Part shown: positions 42,522 through 51,685 of the stretch, in pieces | Layout: every line of letters starts with the position of its first letter | Numbering within the stretch: position 1 is the first letter of the stretch | NCBI GenBank assembly: GCA_029224465.1 | Contig: JAQXUQ010000019.1 | Span: 1-64,000 of the forward strand | Reading direction: 5' to 3' | DNA length: 64,000 bases | Origin: Bacillota bacterium | Lineage (GTDB): Bacteria > Bacillota > Clostridia > Lachnospirales > Lachnospiraceae | The notes under the pieces: model-generated | Told to the model about the DNA's origin: nothing | Databases searched by the model: none | What the model saw: only the letters and a program-made list of their open reading frames with translations | Translations under genes and position numbers: made by a program

Positions 42522-43889
42522 ATGTTAGAGAAAGTGTTTCATTTACGTGAACACGGCACCAATGCCAGAACAGAAATCATCGCAGGTCTCACGACCTTTC
42601 TGACCATGGCGTATATTCTTGCCGTCAACCCGAATATCCTGGGGACCGTCATGGACCGGGGCGGCGTTTTCGTTGCGACAGCGCTTGCTTCGGCGATCGC
42701 GACTTTCATCATGGCTTTTCTGGCCAACTATCCGATCGCTTTGTCGGCAGGACTTGGCCTGAATGCCTACTTTGCCTACACGGTGTGTCTGGGTGAGCTG
42801 GGAGGCGATGCGAACGCGTTCCGTATCTGCCTGACCGCTGTGTTTGTGGAAGGCATCATCTTCATTCTGCTTTCCGTCGTAAAAGCGCGCGAGCAGATCA
42901 TCAACGGCATTCCCGCGAACCTCAAGAACGGTATCTCCGCGGGCATCGGCCTGTTTGTCGCTTTCATCGGCCTGCAGAACTCCAATATCGTTATTTCGAG
43001 TGATTCCACAAAGGTGGCGCTCGGCGATTTCAGTACGCCGCAGGTTGCGCTCGCTCTGACCGGCTTTATCATCATTCTTGTTCTTGTACATTATAATGTA
43101 ACGGGTTCCGTACTGATCGGCATTCTCGCGACCTGGGTTCTCGGCATGCTCGCGGAAAAGGCCGGCTGGTATGTGCCCGATCCGGCAAATGGCATTTACA
43201 GTGTTTTTCCGGATTTTTCACAGGGACTGCAGCTTGGCGGCATTACAAAGACCGCGTTCCAGTTTGACTTCGGCTGGGCAGGTTCCCACCTGATCCAGTT
43301 CATTGCCATCACTTTTTCATTCCTGTATGTCGACCTGTTTGACACGGTCGGAACCGTAGTCGCGGTCGCTGACAAGGCGGGTCTTCTCGACAAGGACGGC
43401 AGGCTCCCGCGCGTTGGAAAAGTCCTTCTCTCCGACGCCATCGGTACGACTGCCGGCGCGTGTCTTGGTACATCGACAGTCACTTCCTTTGTTGAATCGA
43501 GCGCGGGCGTAGCTGCCGGCGGACGCACGGGACTGACCGCGGCGGTAACGGCGGTGATGTTCCTTCTGTCCATCCTGCTCAGCCCGTTCTTCCTCGCTAT
43601 TCCGGGCTTTGCGACCGCTCCGGCGCTGCTCTATGTCGGCATGCTGATGATTTCCTCCGCGAAGAAGATCGATTTCAGCGCCGATCTCGCGGACGTAGCG
43701 GGCGCGTACATGGCAATGCTGATGATGCCCCTTTCCTATTCCATCGCAACCGGTATTATGTTCGCGATCCTGATCTGGGTCATTCTGAAAGTATTTGAAG
43801 GCAAGGCAAAAGAAGTTTCCCCTGTCATGTGGGTCATCTTTGCTCTGTTTTGCCTGCGTATCGTGACTTTGGTTACAAATTTCCAGTAA
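42522..43889 (+). CDS. NCS2-family purine permease (guanine/hypoxanthine type)
   Basis: The 455-residue protein has about 12-14 membrane segments with the signatures ITFSFLYVDLFDTVGTVVAVADKAGLLDKDG and TSTVTSFVESSAGVAAGGRTGLTA of the AzgA/PbuG subgroup, which import guanine, hypoxanthine or adenine with protons. AGGAGG precedes the ATG. A DMT transporter gene follows 18 bases later. Confidence 0.93.
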   Translation: MLEKVFHLREHGTNARTEIIAGLTTFLTMAYILAVNPNILGTVMDRGGVFVATALASAIATFIMAFLANYPIALSAGLGLNAYFAYTVCLGELGGDANAFRICLTAVFVEGIIFILLSVVKAREQIINGIPANLKNGISAGIGLFVAFIGLQNSNIVISSDSTKVALGDFSTPQVALALTGFIIILVLVHYNVTGSVLIGILATWVLGMLAEKAGWYVPDPANGIYSVFPDFSQGLQLGGITKTAFQFDFGWAGSHLIQFIAITFSFLYVDLFDTVGTVVAVADKAGLLDKDGRLPRVGKVLLSDAIGTTAGACLGTSTVTSFVESSAGVAAGGRTGLTAAVTAVMFLLSILLSPFFLAIPGFATAPALLYVGMLMISSAKKIDFSADLADVAGAYMAMLMMPLSYSIATGIMFAILIWVILKVFEGKAKEVSPVMWVIFALFCLRIVTLVTNFQ

Positions 43890-43907
43890 TTGAAACGAAA
43901 GTGTGCT

Positions 43908-44840
43908 ATGAGAACGAATAAAGAACTGACAGGAGCCATTCTGACAACCCTCGGCGGCATTTGCTGGGGACTTTCCGGATCCATGGGGCAATATCTGTTT
44001 ACCAGACAGGGAATGGATTCCCGCTGGCTGGTCCCGGTCCGGCTGGGGCTCGCCGGCATCATTCTGCTGCTGTACTGCGCACGGCGCTTCGGGCGTATGG
44101 TCCTTTCCCCGTGGCAAAACAAAACCGAAGCCCGCGATCTTGTCATCTACGGGCTTCTTGGCGTGTCCTGCTGTCAGTTTCTTTATTTTCTTACGATCCA
44201 GCTTTCAACAGCCGGAGCGGCAACGATTCTGCAGGATCTGTCTCCGATCATGATACTGTTTGTCAGTTGCAGACAGGCGAAAAGGGTGCCGAAGCTGCAT
44301 GAAATTCTGGCGATTGCGCTGGCGCTCGCAGGCGTTTTTCTGATTACGACCCACGGAACAAAAGGAAGCATGGCCGTGCCGCTTCCGGCTGTCATCACCG
44401 GCGTTCTCAGCGCGATCGGCGTAACGATCTACAATGTGACGCCGCAGAGGCTGATGCGCAGATATCCCGTTGTTCTTCTGCAGGGCTGGGCATTTCTGAT
44501 GGGCGGTACCGCCTCCTCTTTGATTTTCCGGCCGTGGCATTTCGGATATGTTCCGAATGTCATCGGGCTGTTCGGAATCGCTTTCGTCGTTCTCGTCGGG
44601 AACGTGCTCGCGTTCCCGCTCTACATCCAGGGCGTTAAATATATCGGGCCTGAAAAAGCTATCCTCTACGGCTTCTCCGAGCCGATCTCGGCAGCGGTCG
44701 TCGGAACGCTTTTCCTCGGGTCGCCGTTTACACTTTTTGACGCGGCGGGCTTTGCCCTCGTTTTCTCGATGCTTGCTCTGATTTCTCTGGGCGGCCGCAG
44801 CAGCGGTCATCTGCAGCCCGACTCACCGGCCGGCTGCTGA
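43908..44840 (+). CDS. EamA/DMT-family transporter
   Basis: The 310-residue protein has ten hydrophobic segments in two EamA repeats (about 8-140 and 150-295). The first has GGICWGLSGSMGQYLF and the second VITGVLSAIGVTIYN. The family exports amino acids, metabolites or drugs, and the substrate is unknown. It begins 18 bases after the NCS2 gene, without a strong ribosome site. Confidence 0.88.
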   Translation: MRTNKELTGAILTTLGGICWGLSGSMGQYLFTRQGMDSRWLVPVRLGLAGIILLLYCARRFGRMVLSPWQNKTEARDLVIYGLLGVSCCQFLYFLTIQLSTAGAATILQDLSPIMILFVSCRQAKRVPKLHEILAIALALAGVFLITTHGTKGSMAVPLPAVITGVLSAIGVTIYNVTPQRLMRRYPVVLLQGWAFLMGGTASSLIFRPWHFGYVPNVIGLFGIAFVVLVGNVLAFPLYIQGVKYIGPEKAILYGFSEPISAAVVGTLFLGSPFTLFDAAGFALVFSMLALISLGGRSSGHLQPDSPAGC

Positions 44841-44852
44841 CCGGCCGGCTGC

Positions 44853-45092
44853 TTATTTGTCCTTGTTCTCTTCTTCGAGCTCGTCCAGAATCTTCTGCAT
44901 CCCGTCCATAAGCTCCTGCGTGTCCACCTTGCTGAACTCGAAGATCGCCTTCTCAAATCTTCCGATCAGCTCCTCATCGCCGTTCTTTTTCAGCTCGGCG
45001 GCCTGCGCGGCCATTTCCTGCATGTGTTCGAGCGTAATCTTTTTGCTGTCCTTATTCTCTGTGCTTTTTGTGTTTTCTCTCTTTTCTTCCAT
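44853..45092 (-). CDS. Small acidic hypothetical protein
   Basis: A 79-residue charged, helical protein (MEEKRENTKSTENKDSKKIT, then QELMDGMQKILDELEEENKDK). The ATG at 45092 has GGAG upstream; longer frames run into the divergent TraX promoter region and are rejected. No family is recognised. It is convergent to the DMT gene and divergent from traX. Confidence 0.55.
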   Translation of the reverse strand: MEEKRENTKSTENKDSKKITLEHMQEMAAQAAELKKNGDEELIGRFEKAIFEFSKVDTQELMDGMQKILDELEEENKDK

Positions 45093-45145
45093 ATCCTTAT
45101 CTCCGTTTTTCCAAAAGACTGTTCCGGACTCAACCGTACAATTTA

Positions 45146-45154
45146 TGGTACAAT
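45146..45154 (+). promoter_or_regulatory. Extended -10 promoter of the TraX-like gene
   Basis: TGGTACAAT (45146-45154). The predicted start is 45161 or 45162, the A of the ATG. No ribosome site precedes it, suggesting a leaderless message. Confidence 0.45.
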
Positions 45155-45161
45155 AACTTCC

Positions 45162-45911
45162 ATGAAAACAGAACTCACAAATACCCCGCCTTTGTCCCAT
45201 CCGTTCCTGAACCGGGACGTGATCAAATACATCGCGATTGTCACGATGACACTCAATCACATCGCGAACGCGCTGCTTCCGGAAGGCACATTTTTGTATA
45301 CGCTTTTCGTCGATACCGGGTACTTCACGGCAATCACGATGTGCTTCTTTCTGGTGGAAGGCTTTCATCATACCCGCTCGCGCAGAAAATATGCCCTGCG
45401 CCTTGCGGTTTTCGCGCTGATCTCCCAACCGGCCTTTTCACTCGCATTCAAAACGAAAAGCCTGAATATGATTTTCACGCTGCTGATCTGCTATGCCATT
45501 CTGTGCGTTCTGAAAATCGTACAAAATCCTGTACTTCGCTTTATCGTGGCAGCTGCGCTTTGTGGCATAACGCTGCTTAGTGACTGGCCGCTGATGGCCG
45601 CATTTTTCACATACTTTCTGTCAGAAGCGTATGAGGGCAGAACTACGTATCCAAAAGCATATGCATCGTGCATTTTTCTGTTCTTCTTTCTGGAGTTCGC
45701 CGGTCAGGCAGATGGCACCCCCGTCTTCAAAGCGCTTGCCCTGACTGCCGCAGCCACTCTTCCGCTGCTGCTTTCCGCGCTGGCCATCCGCTTCCTCTAC
45801 ACCGGTCACCCGGCAAAACATGCCCGCGCCTTTCACAAATGGTTCTTTTATATCTACTATCCCGCGCATCTTCTGGTAATCGCGCTGCTGCGGATGCACT
45901 TTCATCTGTAA
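45162..45911 (+). CDS. TraX-family membrane protein
   Basis: The 249-residue protein has about eight membrane helices with the pattern IKYIAIVTMTLNHIANALLP and DTGYFTAITMCFFLVEGFHHTRSRRKY, as in the TraX family. TraX acetylates F-pilin in E. coli, but the chromosomal Firmicute members are not tied to conjugation and probably acylate another envelope component. It is unlike the neighbouring genes and stands alone. Confidence 0.83.
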   Translation: MKTELTNTPPLSHPFLNRDVIKYIAIVTMTLNHIANALLPEGTFLYTLFVDTGYFTAITMCFFLVEGFHHTRSRRKYALRLAVFALISQPAFSLAFKTKSLNMIFTLLICYAILCVLKIVQNPVLRFIVAAALCGITLLSDWPLMAAFFTYFLSEAYEGRTTYPKAYASCIFLFFFLEFAGQADGTPVFKALALTAAATLPLLLSALAIRFLYTGHPAKHARAFHKWFFYIYYPAHLLVIALLRMHFHL

Positions 45912-45978
45912 CGTCTGCCTCCGCTGCCTTTGCAGCGTGCTCTTGAAAGTCTGTGCTGCGCAGCTCCGCACAGTGCTG

Positions 45979-47505
45979 CTACTTGTTCTTTTTCTTCTTG
46001 CGGTCTTTTTCTTTCTTTCCGGCGCGCTCTTTTTCCTTCTTCTTTTTGTCCTTTTTATCGTCCTTGATCTTGACTTTGACAAGTGCGATCGGCTTTTTCT
46101 TCTTTTTTGCTTCTTCCGTGCCGGCCGGAAATTCATCCGGCTTTTCACCGGGTGTTTCCGCGGTTTCTGCCGCGGGCTGCCCGGTGAGCTCTGCTGCCGG
46201 CAGGCCGGTGTGCTCGTTCGTGAGCCGGGCGGCGTGTTCTGTCACAGGCTGCCCGGCAGCGCCGGGCGCAGCTTCATTGTCCTCTGCCATGCCTGCGGCA
46301 GACGCTTCCTCCGCCCGCAGACATTCTCTGTGCAGTGCTTCCAGTGCCGCGCGTGTTTCCGCGCTGGTGGAATCCGGCACTGCCTTCCATTTCAGATACG
46401 GGTTCTCCGTATGGTCACCAGCAACTTGAAGTCCGAGGTAAAAAGCGTTCTTCCGCAGCTCCTTCGGACTCACAATCTCCACGCTTCCTGGATGCGAAAG
46501 CACCCAGCAGAGAATATCCCTCTCGTCGCAGGTGATGGTAAGCTCGGCATAATCTTTATCTTTTTCCGGGCGCAGAATCATCGCCCGCCCGTAAAACAGC
46601 GCCTCCGCGTCCGCAAGCGCATCTTCCCTGACCCGTATTCTCGCCCTGACGACAGCATCTTCAGGCGCAATACCTTCCCGCAGCAGTATGTGCTCGTTCA
46701 GAAAACGCGCAGTATCGAATGTAATCTGTCCGTTTTCCGGATTCCGCACACCCCATCCCGTCAAGGACGGCGGAAGTATTCTTTTCATTTTCCATTCCTG
46801 CACTTCATTGATGCGCCGGAGCCGGAAGACGCTGATATCAACCTCTCCGGTCTCTGCATCTTTCTGTACGCCTCCGATCAGGTAATACTCATTGCCATGC
46901 AGCACAAGTGCATACGGGCTGACAGTCATCTTCACGCTGTACTCCTGTTCGAGACTCCGTGAAAAATCACCGTACATAAAAACGATCTGTCTGCCCTTAT
47001 CGACCGCATGCCGGATCAGCGTGAATTTCTCCCGCAGCGCCGCGTCCTGCTTCATTTTATGCGAAGACAGCAACAGCCCGTTGTTGACAAACGTGCTGTT
47101 TTTTCTGTTTTCCCGTGCGGTAAAACTGCGGATTTTCGAAAGCAGACTCTTTGTGCCGTCCCCGGTCATTCCGTCTGTCCAGACAGCCGCATCCGCGAGC
47201 ATGCCCGCTTCAAAAGCGTCAAACTCCTGCTGGTCCTCATAATAATAGGTGTTATAAGCTCCCGCAGAACCCGGCAGGCCATGCGTAACGCTGTGCACTT
47301 TGTCCGCGTACTCGTCCATGGACTGGATCTGCCGCAGCCTTGCCGGGATGTGCCGCCTGTCCACCTTCAGTTTGTAGTCCTGCGCGATCAGTTTCTCGAT
47401 GTCAGCCTGCCGGAGCTGATGCCCTTCCGACGCGTCGGAATGATCCCGCAGAACCTGCAGAATATACAGATTTAGATTATGCAGTCTTTCATCTTTCACA
47501 GACAC
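45979..47505 (-). CDS. WYL-domain protein with long disordered lysine-rich tail
   Basis: The 508-residue protein has a helical N-terminal DNA-binding-like part (about 1-75), a WYL domain (about 165-260, MTVSPYALVLHGNEYYLIGGV) and a C-terminal module (about 260-360). Residues about 400-508 are an Ala/Glu/Pro-rich stretch ending in a polybasic run (KKKKKPIALVKVKIKDDKKD, then more Lys). Such a tail is not part of the WYL family and could bind nucleic acid. The gene diverges from the LDH-family gene. Confidence 0.8.
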   Translation of the reverse strand: MSVKDERLHNLNLYILQVLRDHSDASEGHQLRQADIEKLIAQDYKLKVDRRHIPARLRQIQSMDEYADKVHSVTHGLPGSAGAYNTYYYEDQQEFDAFEAGMLADAAVWTDGMTGDGTKSLLSKIRSFTARENRKNSTFVNNGLLLSSHKMKQDAALREKFTLIRHAVDKGRQIVFMYGDFSRSLEQEYSVKMTVSPYALVLHGNEYYLIGGVQKDAETGEVDISVFRLRRINEVQEWKMKRILPPSLTGWGVRNPENGQITFDTARFLNEHILLREGIAPEDAVVRARIRVREDALADAEALFYGRAMILRPEKDKDYAELTITCDERDILCWVLSHPGSVEIVSPKELRKNAFYLGLQVAGDHTENPYLKWKAVPDSTSAETRAALEALHRECLRAEEASAAGMAEDNEAAPGAAGQPVTEHAARLTNEHTGLPAAELTGQPAAETAETPGEKPDEFPAGTEEAKKKKKPIALVKVKIKDDKKDKKKKEKERAGKKEKDRKKKKNK

Positions 47506-47526
47506 TAACCTCCGCTGCTTCGTTAT

Positions 47527-47555
47527 TTGTCATTATACGCCTGCATGGCTATAAT
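47527..47555 (+). promoter_or_regulatory. Promoter of the LDH-family gene
   Basis: TTGTCA (47527-47532), 17 bp and TATAAT (47550-47555), 30 bp before the ATG. It lies next to the divergent WYL gene start at 47505, which may regulate it. Confidence 0.75.
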
Positions 47556-47585
47556 AAAATCATTGTATGAAAGAAGGTAGCTGAA

Positions 47586-48533
47586 ATGTCCATATCGAAA
47601 GGAAAACTTGTGATTGTCGGCGCCGGCAAGGTCGGGGATGCCGTACTGAATTCTGTTTTGCAGATGAATCTTCTGGATGACATCGTTGTTGTCAACCGGA
47701 ATAAAGACAAGGCGCTTGGAGAAGTGCTGGACGCGAGCCACACAACGGCTTTCGCGTACAGTTCGAATGCCAGCATCCGCGTAGGCGATTACAGCGACTG
47801 CGCGGACGCGCATATGATTGTGATTACGGCAGGTCCCTCGATCCAGCCGGGAAACCATGACCGTAACACACTTCTTCGGCAAAACATCGAAGTCTGCGAC
47901 AGTGTTATGGCAAACATTACGCGTTATACGAAGGAAGCGATTATTATCATCATTTCCAACCCGCTCGATATTCTGACCTATTACTTCCAGAAAAAATACG
48001 ATTATCCGGTGAACCGGATTCTCGGGACCGGAACGCTGCTGGATACAGCGCGGTTCAATAAAATGCTCGGTGATCTCTGCCATGTCGACGCGAAGAACGT
48101 GGTCGGCTTCGTCCTTGGCGAGCACGGCACGACGTCATTCATCCCGTGGAACACCGTGAACATTGTAGGTGTCCCTTTTTATGAACTGGCCTCCAAATTC
48201 GGTCTGGAAAAGCCGATTGACAAGGATAAACTGCTCCGCGATACCAAAACCGTCGGTCCGCACATCGTCGATCTGAAAGGTTATACAAGCTCCGGCGTTT
48301 CACTTGCGGCCTGCCGCATCATCGGTGCCATCGTGCGCAACGAGCACTGCATTGTTCCGGTCAGCACGGTCATGCGCGGACAGTACGGCTGCTGCGATGT
48401 CGCAATGAGTCTTCCGTGTGTACTGTCCGAAAACGGCATTGACCGTGTGCTGGAACTTCCGCTGGACGATGAAGGCATGCGCGATTTCCGGATCAGCCAC
48501 GATCACCTGCGGGAGCTATTGCGTCAAATTTAA
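47586..48533 (+). CDS. L-lactate/2-hydroxyacid dehydrogenase family protein
   Basis: The 315-residue protein has GAGKVG (12-17) for NAD and catalytic residues His180 (GEHGTTSF), Asp153 and Arg156 (LDTARF), with Arg93 in the mobile loop. The loop reads TAGPSIQPGNHDR, where lactate dehydrogenases have QKPGETR; the substrate-selecting Gln is replaced by Ile and the loop is one residue longer. It may therefore prefer a bulkier 2-oxo acid, as in L-2-hydroxyisocaproate dehydrogenase. Its end overlaps the GH13 gene by 41 bases. Confidence 0.85.
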   Translation: MSISKGKLVIVGAGKVGDAVLNSVLQMNLLDDIVVVNRNKDKALGEVLDASHTTAFAYSSNASIRVGDYSDCADAHMIVITAGPSIQPGNHDRNTLLRQNIEVCDSVMANITRYTKEAIIIIISNPLDILTYYFQKKYDYPVNRILGTGTLLDTARFNKMLGDLCHVDAKNVVGFVLGEHGTTSFIPWNTVNIVGVPFYELASKFGLEKPIDKDKLLRDTKTVGPHIVDLKGYTSSGVSLAACRIIGAIVRNEHCIVPVSTVMRGQYGCCDVAMSLPCVLSENGIDRVLELPLDDEGMRDFRISHDHLRELLRQI

Positions 48534-49884
48534 AGATCACAGGTTTTTCAGAAACGGTCATCTCTCCCATGCTGACTTCCACGCGGGAGCCGTCGATCAG
48601 ATTTGTATAACTGCCGTCCGGTATGACAGGCGATCCGGCAGCGCCTTCTGTCAGCCGTGCGAGACGGATGACGCAGGGGCGTGCCCCCAGCGGGAAGATG
48701 CCCGCATAGGCGGCGGTTCCGGCTGTCTCCGCAGCCGGTTCACTATTTTGTACATGAATTGCGCCAAGGACATTTTCCTGCACAGCGCTCACATGATAGC
48801 TGCTGTTTGCAAAGACCGGATCCTGCACAATTTCATGGAGCCTTGCGATCTCCTGCGAGAGGTCGAGCGGCCTTGTATTGACGCCGAGCAAGCCGTCCCA
48901 GTCAACGGGATCTTTGTCAAAAAGCGATGGGGTCCTGACGGCACCTGCCTCCTGGCCGGCATAAATAAGCGTCGTTCCCTTCTGGAAGAAGACAAAGGCA
49001 AGCCAGTTCCGCAGCGCCTGCTCCTGCGGAATCAGAAACCTCGCGCGCAGTATGTCATGATTTTCCAGAAAACGCAGCTTGTCATAATTGTCCGGGTACA
49101 TCGCTTCCTGCCGGTTCAGCGCCTGTGCGTATGCAGAGAGCGGCTCCTCGCCGGTCAGATACCGGTTGAAATCCCAGTAAACGTCATATTCGTAGCTGAT
49201 GTCGAACGCGCGGAAAATCTCCGCATCCGACGCGCAGGTTATCCCTCGTCTTCTGTTGTCCTGAATAAACTTCGGTTCCACCGACTCCGCAAGCCAGATG
49301 CAGCCCGGCCGCACTTTTTCAAGTTCCGCTCTTGCCTGCATCCAGAATTCGACAGGGATCATCGGCGCGACGTCGCACCGGAAGCCATCCACATATCGTG
49401 CCCAGATCTTCAGCGTTTCGATCTGATAGTCCCAGAGCGCCCGGTTGTTATAATCGAGGTCGATCACATCCCACCAGTCGCCTGTTTTGTTTCCGAAAGA
49501 GCCGTCCTTCTTATGGAAAAACCACTCCGGATGCTCCTTTGCAAGAACCGAGTCCGGCGATGTGTGGTTGTAAACCACGTCGATAATGACTTTCATGCCC
49601 TTTTCGTGAATGTCATTCGTAAGATTCACAAAATCTTCCATTGAGCCGAACTCCGGATTGACCGCGCGGTAGTCTCTGATCGCGTAAGGGGAGCCGAGGG
49701 TGCCTTTGCGGTGCTTTTCCCCGACCGGATGAACCGGCATCAGCCAGATGATATCCGTGCCGAGCGCGCGGATTCTGTCGAGGTCCTGCCGGAGCGCCTC
49801 AAACGTGCCTTCCTTACTGTAATTGCGGACAAAAACCGAATAGATCATCTTTGTCCGGAGTGTTTTGCCGGTATTGTCTGCCAT
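48493..49884 (-). CDS. GH13 alpha-amylase-family glycosidase (intracellular)
   Basis: The 463-residue protein has the four GH13 regions: DVVYNH (102-107), GFRCDVA (nucleophile Asp171), LAESVE (acid Glu200) and FLENHD (Asp277). No signal peptide is present, so it probably acts on internal malto-oligosaccharides or stored glycogen. GGAGGG precedes the ATG. Its 3' end overlaps the LDH-family gene by 41 bases in a convergent orientation, so the two messages may interfere. Confidence 0.92.
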   Translation of the reverse strand: MADNTGKTLRTKMIYSVFVRNYSKEGTFEALRQDLDRIRALGTDIIWLMPVHPVGEKHRKGTLGSPYAIRDYRAVNPEFGSMEDFVNLTNDIHEKGMKVIIDVVYNHTSPDSVLAKEHPEWFFHKKDGSFGNKTGDWWDVIDLDYNNRALWDYQIETLKIWARYVDGFRCDVAPMIPVEFWMQARAELEKVRPGCIWLAESVEPKFIQDNRRRGITCASDAEIFRAFDISYEYDVYWDFNRYLTGEEPLSAYAQALNRQEAMYPDNYDKLRFLENHDILRARFLIPQEQALRNWLAFVFFQKGTTLIYAGQEAGAVRTPSLFDKDPVDWDGLLGVNTRPLDLSQEIARLHEIVQDPVFANSSYHVSAVQENVLGAIHVQNSEPAAETAGTAAYAGIFPLGARPCVIRLARLTEGAAGSPVIPDGSYTNLIDGSRVEVSMGEMTVSEKPVIFKFDAIAPAGDRG

Positions 49885-49896
49885 GTTACCCTCCTG

Positions 49897-50211
49897 TTAC
49901 GAATCCATGTCCCGTTTCTTCCACGCGTCATGCGTCTGATTCAGATAATCCGCGATTTCATTCAGTCCCTGCTGGGAGTACTCGAAATCTTTCACAATTT
50001 TCTGCCCGTCCGGCGTCTTCGCGTACGCGTAAGGCCCCGGCCAGACCGTGCAGCGAAGGACCGCAGGTCCTCTCTTTTCCGGCGGCGTAAAGTGTACGTT
50101 TTCGAGCGGCTCCCGCGCTACGCGGTAGCACATCATCTCATAACTTCCGTAATACGCCTCGCCGTACTCGTAGTGCACAATACTGAACAGGTCTTTTGCG
50201 ATTACTGCCAT
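49897..50211 (-). CDS. Conserved hypothetical protein
   Basis: A 104-residue protein (MAVIAKDLFSIVHYEYGEAYYGSYEMMCYRVAREP, then VWPGPYAYAKTPDGQKIVKDFEYSQQGLNE). No family is recognised. It overlaps the iminopeptidase gene by 10 bases and the GH13 start follows 12 bases later. It is soluble, with many Tyr and Glu. The function is unknown. Confidence 0.65.
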   Translation of the reverse strand: MAVIAKDLFSIVHYEYGEAYYGSYEMMCYRVAREPLENVHFTPPEKRGPAVLRCTVWPGPYAYAKTPDGQKIVKDFEYSQQGLNEIADYLNQTHDAWKKRDMDS

Positions 50212-51128
50212 CTTCCGCTCCCTCTGCGCATTGCTCCGTCATTCTCCCGAAGCCACTTTTCCACGACGGAGCAGTATTTTGCATGGTCATCGACAAAACA
50301 CATATGTCTGCAACCTTCAAACAGCTCCCACCGCGCGTCCGGTATGCGGTCGTACATTGTTTTGGCGACCAGCGGCGTACACAGATCGTCCGTTCCGCTG
50401 ATAATCAGGCAGGGAACACGGATCTCGCCGAGTCTGTCCGTGTAGTCAAAATCCCGGAGCGTCCCAAGCGGTGTGTATTCATTCGGTCCCCATGCCGTAC
50501 GGTAAGCCTCGTCTCCGGTGACCTTCTTTCTGCGGAGGCACTCGGGCGCGTCCGCAGGCACCTTGCCCATGCAGTGCAGTTCCATGTAATGATCATTCGC
50601 CTGCAGGTACCGCTCATTCTGATAATCTCCGGACGCCTCGGCTTCGGCAATCGCCTGCTGCTCCTCTTCCGGAAGATACCGGATCATACGGTGCTGCTCT
50701 CTGCCCCAGAGCTGCGAAGATGAAAGCGTGCTCGAAAGCACTGCCGAACACACGCCCTTCGCACCCTCGTCGATCAGATAGGCAAGCTCCAGCATGCCGC
50801 CCCACGACTGCCCGAGAAGATGGAACTTCGAGAGCCCGAGATGCTGAATAAGCGCTTTCAGCTCCTTCATCCATGTATCCAGCGTCCAGAGCTGCGGCTG
50901 TCCGTCAAGGTACGATTTTCCGCACCCGATCTGATCGTATGAGATGACCGCGCGCCCGTCGTCCGAAAGACAGTCCAGCACTTCGAAGTAATTATGCGTG
51001 CTGCCGGGGCCGCCGTGCAGTAAAATGATCGGCGCCTTCGCGGGGTCTGCTCCCTGCTGCGGCTCCGCGATCCGGTAATAAGTCCTGCCGGAAAGAAACG
51101 GCATATAGCCTTCCGTTATTTTATACAT
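50202..51128 (-). CDS. Proline iminopeptidase-like alpha/beta hydrolase
   Basis: The 308-residue protein has HGGPGSTHNYFEVL (oxyanion HGGPG) and GQSWGG with the nucleophile Ser108, a later SGTDDLCTP (Asp) and CRHMCFVDDH (His), the signature of the proline iminopeptidase family that removes N-terminal proline. No signal peptide. The ATG at 51128 has GGAG 7 bases upstream. It precedes a small hypothetical gene, with 10 bases overlap. Confidence 0.9.
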   Translation of the reverse strand: MYKITEGYMPFLSGRTYYRIAEPQQGADPAKAPIILLHGGPGSTHNYFEVLDCLSDDGRAVISYDQIGCGKSYLDGQPQLWTLDTWMKELKALIQHLGLSKFHLLGQSWGGMLELAYLIDEGAKGVCSAVLSSTLSSSQLWGREQHRMIRYLPEEEQQAIAEAEASGDYQNERYLQANDHYMELHCMGKVPADAPECLRRKKVTGDEAYRTAWGPNEYTPLGTLRDFDYTDRLGEIRVPCLIISGTDDLCTPLVAKTMYDRIPDARWELFEGCRHMCFVDDHAKYCSVVEKWLRENDGAMRRGSGRWQ

Positions 51129-51211
51129 CATAAAACTCCTATACAAAATTTTGTACCGGATTAAAAAAGTTCGTCAGAAAAAAATCAGATGCTCTCGTGC
51201 ACGCCGGCCGG

Positions 51212-51652
51212 TTAAAGCTCCCCGGCCCCGCAGAGCTTGTCGGCGATCGTCACAATCCAGGCTTCTCTGGATGCCGGGACATGAAACAGAGTAAGCGGCC
51301 ACATGTGCGTCCGGATAATGCTCTGCTCTTTCTGGTCGAGCCCGAAATCACGAGCGGCATTCTCTGCAGCGATCTCCGGATGATGGTAGCCGTGCAGCTT
51401 GTCGCCGTGCGTATGCCAGTCATACAGAAAATAATCGTGCAGAAACGCGGCCCGCACGAGTCTTCGTTCATCACACCCTGCATGGAGCGAACGGTTCAGT
51501 GCGAAAGCGGTTTTCGCTACGCGCAGACTGTGGCTGTAGGTGGTCACTTTTCCGTGCTGGATATATTTTTTCATCCGCAGCGCCTTCTGATCCAGCGCGA
51601 TCGGCCGGATCAGTGTTTCGAACTGCGTTTCTTCTGTATCTGTGAGCGTCAT
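51212..51652 (-). CDS. HD-domain phosphohydrolase
   Basis: The 146-residue protein has a single HD domain: TTYSHSLRVAKTAFALN (His), AAFLHDYFLYDWH (HD) and the late HMWPLTLFHVP and IADKLCG. Small HD proteins hydrolyse nucleotides or other phosphoesters. GGAGG precedes the ATG. The nearby CmpB-like gene is 33 bases upstream on the same strand. Confidence 0.85.
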   Translation of the reverse strand: MTLTDTEETQFETLIRPIALDQKALRMKKYIQHGKVTTYSHSLRVAKTAFALNRSLHAGCDERRLVRAAFLHDYFLYDWHTHGDKLHGYHHPEIAAENAARDFGLDQKEQSIIRTHMWPLTLFHVPASREAWIVTIADKLCGAGEL

Positions 51653-51685
51653 CTTATCGCCTCCAAGGGCGCTCTGCCCCGCAAA

